From an uncultured Odoribacter sp. (GTDB lineage Bacteria > Bacteroidota > Bacteroidia > Bacteroidales > Marinifilaceae), in contig UQTM01000028.1 of assembly GCA_900544025.1 (NCBI GenBank), forward strand, positions 1 to 38,668: a DNA stretch of 38,668 bases, in the 5' to 3' direction. The position numbers were made by a program, and so were the translations under genes. Shown here piece after piece: positions 32,901-38,668 of this stretch. Positions within the stretch are counted from its first letter, which is position 1. Each line of letters opens with the position of its first letter. The notes beneath the pieces were generated by a model, which searched no databases, was not told the DNA's origin, and worked only from the letters and a program-made list of their open reading frames with translations.

Positions 32901-33839
32901 ATGAGTTTTTTTGTAGCTAAAAACATCATTAAAAACTACGCAAACCACCGGGCTCTCGACAATGTGTCCATCGAAATACCGGAAGGGGCTATCTATGGGC
33001 TGCTCGGCCCTAATGGTGCGGGAAAAACTTCGTTGATCCGGATCATCAACCAAATTACAGGTCCCGACTCAGGAGAACTTTATTTTAGAAACAGAAAACT
33101 CGTACCGGAAGACATGAACCGCATCGGTTACCTGCCGGAAGAAAGAGGACTGTATAAAAAAATGAAAGTCGGCGAGCAGGCCGTTTATCTGGCAAGGCTG
33201 AAAGGAATGACCCGACACGACGCCGTACAGCATCTGAAAGCCTGGTTCGAGAAATTCGGCATCGAGGCATGGTGGGATAAAAAAGTGGAAGAACTATCCA
33301 AAGGTATGGCTCAAAAAGTGCAATTCATCACCACTGTCCTGCACGAACCCGAAATGCTTATTTTCGACGAGCCTTTCAGCGGCTTCGACCCGATCAATGT
33401 GGAATTGCTGAAAAAAGAAATATTAGAATTACGGAAAAAAGGCACTACCATTATTTTTTCAACCCACAACATGGCGTCGGTCGAAGAAATATGCAGCCAT
33501 ATAGCCTTAATCAACCGTTCAAAAAAGATCATCGAAGGCCCGATCAACCAGATCCGGAACAAATACGCCAACAACACCTATCGCCTTTCGTGCCGGTACG
33601 ACAGCGAATTTAAACCGGAAGAGCATATCGGCAAAGAATATGAAATACTGACACAAAAAGTGGAGGACGGACAAATGGACATCACGCTGCAACGCCTGGA
33701 GCCTTCTCCGACCAATACTTTACTACGCCGGTTACTGGATAAAACGGACATTATTTCTTATGAAAAGGTGATCCCCGGCATGAACGATATTTTTATTAAA
33801 CTGGTGAAAGAAGGAAAAATAGAAACGGAAGAACTTTAA
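32901..33839 (+). CDS. ABC transporter ATP-binding protein, NatA-like
   Basis: 312 residues. Walker A GPNGAGKTS (36-44), signature LSKGM (132-136), Walker B MLIFDEP (152-158) and the switch histidine in FSTHNM (about 190-195) are all intact. The C-terminal 90 residues match the DUF4162 extension found in NatA-type ATPases. Together with the permease encoded 80 bp downstream it forms a two-gene export system. NatAB in Bacillus exports sodium, and related pairs export drugs or peptides. The substrate cannot be read here. The gene is preceded by the biotin carrier terminator, so it starts a new transcript. Confidence 0.93.
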   Translation: MSFFVAKNIIKNYANHRALDNVSIEIPEGAIYGLLGPNGAGKTSLIRIINQITGPDSGELYFRNRKLVPEDMNRIGYLPEERGLYKKMKVGEQAVYLARLKGMTRHDAVQHLKAWFEKFGIEAWWDKKVEELSKGMAQKVQFITTVLHEPEMLIFDEPFSGFDPINVELLKKEILELRKKGTTIIFSTHNMASVEEICSHIALINRSKKIIEGPINQIRNKYANNTYRLSCRYDSEFKPEEHIGKEYEILTQKVEDGQMDITLQRLEPSPTNTLLRRLLDKTDIISYEKVIPGMNDIFIKLVKEGKIETEEL

Positions 33840-33919
33840 CCGCCCTTCTCTCCTTTCCAAAAAAGACAATCCCATTTCCTGAATATGCCTCATATAGGCT
33901 GGAATTAAATATATAACAG

Positions 33920-35266
33920 ATGAATAAGACACTCATTATCATAGGCCGGGAATTTTCTACCCGGGTTCGTAAAAAAAGTTTCCTTGTCCTGACCATCTTC
34001 GTCCCGATTCTATTTGCAATTTTCTATGCCTTTCTGATGTGGATGCTTCTAAAAGACGACACCCAGCAACGTAAAATCGCCGTTGTCAATCTTTCGTCCA
34101 TAGAAACCCCGTTTCAGCAGGTCAATAATAACACCTTCGAATATGCGGACTCGATCATTACGGCCCAAGGAGCGCCGGATTTCCTGAAACAAAACAAAGA
34201 TTACTACGCCGTGATCTGGATTCCCGAATATGTAATGAACAACGCCGATATTCCGATGTATTCTTTTTCACAAGTCCCCATGGAACTGAAAAACGAAATC
34301 GCATCCCAGCTACAGAAAAGGATTGAAGACATCAAGCGGAATAAAGTGATCACCGAATCGCAAATGCCCGACCTGGAAGCCAAGCTGGCAGCCACTCATT
34401 CCCCTGTACTCGTCAGGACATTAAAAATATCCGATACGGGAGAAGCTAAAGAAAGCTCTTCCGAAATCGCCTCGGTAATCGGTTTGGTGGCCGGAATGGT
34501 GATCTATTTCTTTGTATTCATGTACGCTTCACAAGTGATGAAAGGCGTGATCGAAGAAAAAACAAACCGGATCATAGAGGTGCTCGTTTCTTCGGTAAAA
34601 CCTTTCCAATTCTTATTGGGAAAAATTATCGGAGTGGCTGCTGTGGGATTGGTGCAATTCCTCATTTGGCTGGTATTCGGTTTCATACTGATCGTTATCA
34701 TGCAAGCCTTTTTCCTTCCGGGACTCGATTTGGAAGCCCTTCGCAATGCAAGCGACATCACCGGCGGTTTCTCGGCAATGCAAGGTGCAGAACTCAGCTC
34801 CGCTCAAATGGAAATCATCCGGAAAGTAGCCCTGACGATCGACCCGGTATTTATCCTGAAATTTTTGGGAGCATTCCTGTTCTATTTCATCGGAGGATAT
34901 TTACTTTATGCTTCTCTTTTTGCAGCAATCGGAGCGGCAGTCGATAACGAAACCGATTCACAACAATTTATGACCCCGCTGTCTATCATTCTGGTTGTGG
35001 GACTGTATATCGGCTTCACTGCGATGAAAAGCCCGGAATCGTCTTTGGTCTTGTGGAGTTCTATCATTCCGTTTACTTCACCTATCGTCATGCTGGTGCG
35101 GATACCTTTCGGAGTTCCGGCCTGGGAAGTCGCCCTGTCGATGGCGGTATTGGTAGGTTCCTTCATCTTTTTCACCTGGCTTTCCGGCAAGATATACCGT
35201 ATCGGGATCCTGATGTACGGGAAAAAAGTAAGCTGGAAAGAACTTTATAAATGGTTGAAATATTAG
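33920..35266 (+). CDS. ABC-2 type transporter permease, NatB-like
   Basis: 448 residues. One membrane helix near the N-terminus (about 22-43) is followed by a large extracytoplasmic domain (about 45-175). Five or six membrane helices occupy the C-terminal half, the layout of ABC2_membrane_3 (NatB/YhaP) permeases. The segment MKGVIEEKTNRIIEVLVSS (about 208-226) is the conserved family motif. It partners with the ATPase encoded just upstream. The gene for a Vat-like acetyltransferase follows 140 bp downstream with its own -7 box. Confidence 0.92.
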   Translation: MNKTLIIIGREFSTRVRKKSFLVLTIFVPILFAIFYAFLMWMLLKDDTQQRKIAVVNLSSIETPFQQVNNNTFEYADSIITAQGAPDFLKQNKDYYAVIWIPEYVMNNADIPMYSFSQVPMELKNEIASQLQKRIEDIKRNKVITESQMPDLEAKLAATHSPVLVRTLKISDTGEAKESSSEIASVIGLVAGMVIYFFVFMYASQVMKGVIEEKTNRIIEVLVSSVKPFQFLLGKIIGVAAVGLVQFLIWLVFGFILIVIMQAFFLPGLDLEALRNASDITGGFSAMQGAELSSAQMEIIRKVALTIDPVFILKFLGAFLFYFIGGYLLYASLFAAIGAAVDNETDSQQFMTPLSIILVVGLYIGFTAMKSPESSLVLWSSIIPFTSPIVMLVRIPFGVPAWEVALSMAVLVGSFIFFTWLSGKIYRIGILMYGKKVSWKELYKWLKY

Positions 35267-35311
35267 GCCCGGATTTACATTGTAAAAAACAGCAATTCCC
35301 CGGCAGGATAA

Positions 35312-35319
35312 TACCTTTG
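35312..35319 (+). promoter_or_regulatory. -7 box for the Vat-like gene
   Basis: TACCTTTG, an exact match 87 nt before the ATG, giving a leader of about 80 nt. No clear TTTG upstream. Confidence 0.45.
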
Positions 35320-35406
35320 TAAAATACCCGGGAATGTATATTATACGTTCTTTACGCATACGGAATGAAATAAGAGCGGTAACCTTATAAAAGAAATTCA
35401 GCTTAA

Positions 35407-36045
35407 ATGAAAAATGGACAATATCCCGACCCCGACAAAATATTTCCGGTTCCCGGATTAGAAACGGTTACATACGTGAAACCCACTATAAAAAATCCCA
35501 ATATTATTGTGGGGGACTTCACTTATTTTTCTGATGTTGATTTTGAAAGCCATGTCACCCATCATTATGATTTTTACGGCGACCGGTTAATGATCGGAAA
35601 ATTTTGCCAGATTGCATCGGGTGTAAACTTTATTATGAACGGAGCCAATCACCAAATGAACGCCGTTTCCACTTTTCCGTTTTATATTTTGGAAGGCTGG
35701 CAACAAGATGTTCCGCCCCTTTCTGCCATGCCGATAAAAGGCGACACGATTGTCGGGAACGATGTTTGGATCGGACAAAACGTTACCATTCTGCCGGGAG
35801 TAAAAATCGGTGACGGAGCGATTATTGCAGCGAACAGCACTGTGGGCAGCGATGTTTCTGCTTATACGATCGTAGCTGGGAATCCGGCTAAGCCGATTCG
35901 TAAACGCTTTGACGACGAACTGATCGGTATTCTGCTTCAATTCAAATGGTGGGACAAAGAGATCGATGAAATCAATCGGTTAATTCCGTTGCTCTCAGAC
36001 AGTGATTTAGAAAAAGTAAAAGAAGTTTTAAAACAGAAAATATAA
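35407..36045 (+). CDS. Vat-family (xenobiotic/streptogramin A) O-acetyltransferase homologue
   Basis: 212 residues, the length of Vat enzymes. It has a left-handed beta-helix with hexapeptide repeats (MIGKFCQIA, then VGNDVWIGQNVTILPGVKIGDGAIIAANS), the extended loop after IMNGANHQM, and the C-terminal KWWDKEIDEIN. The catalytic histidine of Vat enzymes (His82) is present at exactly residue 82, in GANH. Vat enzymes acetylate streptogramin A using acetyl-CoA, but many chromosomal relatives have unknown acceptors, so resistance must not be assumed. A hand count gives about 42% GC, lower than the neighbouring permease gene (about 50% in a sampled stretch). The position beside an ABC exporter is suggestive. 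Confidence 0.88.
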   Translation: MKNGQYPDPDKIFPVPGLETVTYVKPTIKNPNIIVGDFTYFSDVDFESHVTHHYDFYGDRLMIGKFCQIASGVNFIMNGANHQMNAVSTFPFYILEGWQQDVPPLSAMPIKGDTIVGNDVWIGQNVTILPGVKIGDGAIIAANSTVGSDVSAYTIVAGNPAKPIRKRFDDELIGILLQFKWWDKEIDEINRLIPLLSDSDLEKVKEVLKQKI

Positions 36046-36129
36046 ACAGTATCGCCATACACCTCTTCCCGGACAAAGGCGAAATCTTTTAAATGGAATA
36101 CCTTCCGTAAATAATTCCTTATAAAACAA

Positions 36130-36162
36130 AATAAGCCCGGCTAAATGCCGGGCTTATTCTTT
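36130..36162 (+). terminator. Terminator after the Vat-like gene
   Basis: AATAAGCCCGGC (36130-36141) and GCCGGGCTTATT (36147-36158), a perfect 12-bp stem with a 5-nt loop, then CTTT. The remaining sequence up to 36342 holds nothing recognisable. Confidence 0.9.
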
Positions 36163-36342
36163 GGTTGAAAACCCGATTCTTTCATGGAATAACTTCTTAA
36201 CAATAAGAAAAATTCTATCACCCGTTACAAAAATCACCAAGTAAAAACCTGTTCATAAAGAATCTACCCATTCCCGCACCGCTCCTCCCCTCTTATTTGT
36301 AAAGAAGCATTGGATGATCCCTTCTTTTTTCAAATTTCCATA

Positions 36343-38668
36343 TCAACGGCTGGCAAAGGCACAGACATTTCCGGAAAAATCGGACACAATCAACGTATTC
36401 CCGGAAATGGCAACGGAACTGAACACCGGAGCCCCGGCATTGAATTGCCATACCACCTCGCCGGAATCCTTATTCACACCGTAAATTTTACCGTCCGAAG
36501 CTCCTGCATAGATCACATTTCTGGCAAGTACAGGGCTTGTCTCTACTGTCGCAGCAGGCCGACGGCTATAAGGTGCGGTATAAACCAAGGCATCTCCGGT
36601 ATTCACCTGCCATTTCAACTCCAGCGTTTCACGGTCTAAAGCCACAAGCCCCGAAGCGGAAGTGCCGAAGACGATCATTTTATCCGTCAATAAAGGGGTG
36701 GAAGTTACGTCCACATCGAACGGCAATTCCTTACGCACAATCACTTGCCCGGTTTTAGTTTCCAAAATAAACAGGGATTTCTGGGAAATCAGATACATAA
36801 AATTCCCATGTACGGCAGCCGAAGCCCCCCGGTTACGCAATCCGTTTTTGTCGGCTTGCCACAATTTTTTCCCGGTAGCTGCATCCGTTCCGTACAATCC
36901 TTTCCATTGCGCCCCTGTTACCAGCACACCGTTCCCCAGTGCTCCCGTCATTGTCGTTCCCTCTCCCTGAGGCCAGGCGGTGTTCTGCCATAACACGCTT
37001 CCGGCATCGGCAGTCAAAGCGCACAAACCCTTCCCCGCTCCGGCATACACCACACCATTGCCCGCCACAATACCGTCCACTAAAACAGGCAATCCGGCTA
37101 CCGCCAGTTTCTTCTCCCAGCTCAATTGTCCGTCCTTTATACGAACCGCATATAAATATCCCTCGGCATCCTGTGCAAAAACCCGGTCGCCGTCGATAGC
37201 TATGGTATTTTTGATCGAATTTCTGGTTTTATATTTCCACAATAACTTCCCGGTGGCAGCCTCCAAAGCATAAATATACGCTTCTCCTTTCAGGTTTTCA
37301 TCCACAGAAGCCACAAACACTTTTCCGTCTGCGATCAAAGGAGAGGACATAAAAACCGAAGCTCCTATATTCGTCATCCAGACAGGCGCTAACACCGGAG
37401 ATAAAGCCTCTGCTACTCCGGTATGTGCCGGATTACCCGCCAGATTTTTCCAATCCTTGCCTAATTTCACCACAGGACGCCGGGCTGTTCCGTAAACAAA
37501 TGCAGTTTCGTCCGTTATCACTTCTCCGTTCGACAATAACGCCTCCGCCTTGACGGTCACGACCTGTCCTTCTTTGCCCGGCTTTACGGGGACGACCGAA
37601 CTCCAATTCCAATCGCTTTGTTTCACGGCTTTGCCTGTATGCCATTTTTTCCCCTCCGACCAGCAAGTATATTTCACCTCTTTCACAGGAGCGGAAGAAT
37701 GATAAGCATTGACCGACAGCTGAAGTTTCCCGTCGGGGGTCAGGAAAGGTAAACTATCGGACACAGAAGCAATAGAAATCGCTTTATCCAAATAAGAATA
37801 TCTCATTTCCGATACGAAATCGCCTTTCCCGTCCACATGCAGCACCCGGAACACGGCAGCAGAATGATCGATCCCACCCTTATCGGGAGGTGCCGTAGAA
37901 ATCGTATAGACTTCACCTTGTTTTCTCATGAAATTATTGTGCCAATGCCCGTAAATCCATGCTTTCAAATTATAATCGTTTAAGTTCACACTCACCTCAT
38001 CCTTGCCTTTAAAAACAAATTCGTTACCGGAGGTCAGCAGGTCGTGATTAAAAACGATAACCGGTTTTCCGGCAGCCACAGCCAAATCGTTCTGCAGCCA
38101 ACGGGCAACCTGAGCACGGGTATAACTGGGCCAATGATCCCCACCCGCCATAGGGGTTACGATATAATGTACATTCCCGGCATCGAAAGAATAGTAGGTA
38201 GGCCCGTAAATACTCTCGTACAATTCCTCCCCGTATTTCCCTTTGACCAGATCATGATTTCCTATGGAATAATACACCGGGCAATAGGTATTGGCCGTAT
38301 TCAGAAGTCCGATATGGGCCTTTAATCCCTTTTCATAACAAATATCCCCGGTATGCATGATAAAAGCGGGCTTTTCATTCATGGCATATTCCTTTTGTTC
38401 CTCGATCCACTCACTTTGATCCTCATTGCCGAAAATCTCCGAGTCGGTGATCTGCACAAATCGGTGACTTCCGTCTTTTTTAGCGGCATCGTAACGCACC
38501 AGCCCGAAATCATACGCTTTTCCTGTTCCTTCCGCCGGACGGTAAAATTTTTCGGACTTATAGCCCGCAGGTGTCGTAATATAAATAAAGCGCGTTTTTT
38601 CATATCCCGGCAGGCTGAAACTACCGTCGGCAGGCGCTTTCCACACATCACGCCCCTCTTTGAAATTT
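36343..38668 (-). CDS. Calcineurin-like metallophosphoesterase fused to PQQ-type beta-propeller (partial, 5' end off window)
   Basis: 774 codons are visible; the frame is open to the right edge, so the N-terminus is missing. A CalcineN-type beta domain (38668 to about 38500) comes first. The phosphoesterase domain follows with the motifs D-S-E (38437-38445), GD in HTGD, GNHD, a catalytic His in FNHD, and GHWH. A CalcineC-like domain and an Ig-like linker lead to eight PQQ/pyrrolo-quinoline-type blades (about 37440-36350), such as YALEAATGKLLWKY and YGVNKDSGEVVWQF. The first metal motif, normally D-x-H, reads D-S-E here. The protein is probably secreted, but the signal peptide is beyond the edge. 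Substrate and the role of the propeller are unknown. Confidence 0.9.
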   Translation of the reverse strand, partial: NFKEGRDVWKAPADGSFSLPGYEKTRFIYITTPAGYKSEKFYRPAEGTGKAYDFGLVRYDAAKKDGSHRFVQITDSEIFGNEDQSEWIEEQKEYAMNEKPAFIMHTGDICYEKGLKAHIGLLNTANTYCPVYYSIGNHDLVKGKYGEELYESIYGPTYYSFDAGNVHYIVTPMAGGDHWPSYTRAQVARWLQNDLAVAAGKPVIVFNHDLLTSGNEFVFKGKDEVSVNLNDYNLKAWIYGHWHNNFMRKQGEVYTISTAPPDKGGIDHSAAVFRVLHVDGKGDFVSEMRYSYLDKAISIASVSDSLPFLTPDGKLQLSVNAYHSSAPVKEVKYTCWSEGKKWHTGKAVKQSDWNWSSVVPVKPGKEGQVVTVKAEALLSNGEVITDETAFVYGTARRPVVKLGKDWKNLAGNPAHTGVAEALSPVLAPVWMTNIGASVFMSSPLIADGKVFVASVDENLKGEAYIYALEAATGKLLWKYKTRNSIKNTIAIDGDRVFAQDAEGYLYAVRIKDGQLSWEKKLAVAGLPVLVDGIVAGNGVVYAGAGKGLCALTADAGSVLWQNTAWPQGEGTTMTGALGNGVLVTGAQWKGLYGTDAATGKKLWQADKNGLRNRGASAAVHGNFMYLISQKSLFILETKTGQVIVRKELPFDVDVTSTPLLTDKMIVFGTSASGLVALDRETLELKWQVNTGDALVYTAPYSRRPAATVETSPVLARNVIYAGASDGKIYGVNKDSGEVVWQFNAGAPVFSSVAISGNTLIVSDFSGNVCAFASR

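Noticed and set aside
36537..37273. Plus-strand ORFs opposite the PQQ-type propeller
   Set aside because: They are shadows of the repeat-rich minus-strand gene and have low-complexity Pro/Ser/His composition.
38379..38651. Minus-strand ORF beginning with ATG at 38651
   Set aside because: It is in a different frame from the phosphoesterase, whose motifs continue in frame to the window edge.

Overview
The window looks like ordinary chromosome from a member of the Bacteroidales (Bacteroidetes); the genus cannot be fixed by eye. The evidence is the gene families (DUF4890, DUF4251, a NanM-type kelch domain fused to a sodium symporter, a large alpha-2-macroglobulin lipoprotein, Rnf in the order BCDGEA behind rseC) and the promoters. 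Upstream of many genes there is a -7 box TAnnTTTG, often with TTTG 18-21 bp before it, which is the Bacteroidetes sigma-ABfr pattern. Shine-Dalgarno sequences are mostly absent, with one striking exception before the biotin carrier gene. No tRNA, rRNA, CRISPR array, insertion sequence or phage gene was seen. No gap without a gene exceeds 300 bp.

Layout. 1-5426: a sialic acid module, mostly on the minus strand. It holds a ROK regulator, an N-acetylneuraminate lyase and a kelch-mutarotase/SSS symporter fusion cut by the left edge. A small DUF4890 protein interrupts it on the plus strand, followed by a YhcH/NanQ-type anomerase. 5556-7833: the ribosome-assembly GTPases Era and Der. 7963-14087: rseC and the full Rnf complex (rnfB, C, D, G, E, A), with both covalent-FMN threonine motifs and all the ferredoxin-type clusters visible. 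14318-15739: CCA-adding enzyme with an HD domain. 15906-19428 (minus): a VOC protein, an AraC regulator, a lipid kinase and UDP-glucose dehydrogenase. 19714-25895: a 1810-residue alpha-2-macroglobulin lipoprotein and an AlbA_2/Schlafen-type protein. 26075-29113: a KdgF-like cupin diverging from a secreted GH2 beta-mannosidase over overlapping promoters. 29372-30585: a DUF4251 protein and a quinone-reductase-like flavoprotein, convergent. 30863-32805: carboxyltransferase subunit and biotin carrier of a methylmalonyl-CoA/propionyl-CoA-type enzyme. 32901-36045: a NatAB-type ABC exporter followed by a Vat-family xenobiotic acetyltransferase. 36343-38668 (minus): a metallophosphoesterase fused to a PQQ-type propeller, cut by the right edge.

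How the genes work together. Rnf couples ferredoxin:NAD oxidoreduction to ion transport. A decarboxylase of the mmdA type would also move sodium if its membrane subunit lies elsewhere, and the SSS symporter would spend that gradient on sialic acid uptake, so a sodium-based energy economy is a reasonable inference. Most of the window is conserved core. The parts most worth a second look are the doubled anomerase logic of the sialic acid module, the long acidic/proline tail on RnfB, the split mmdA-biotin carrier pair, the Vat homologue beside an ABC exporter, and the altered metal motif in the phosphoesterase-propeller fusion.
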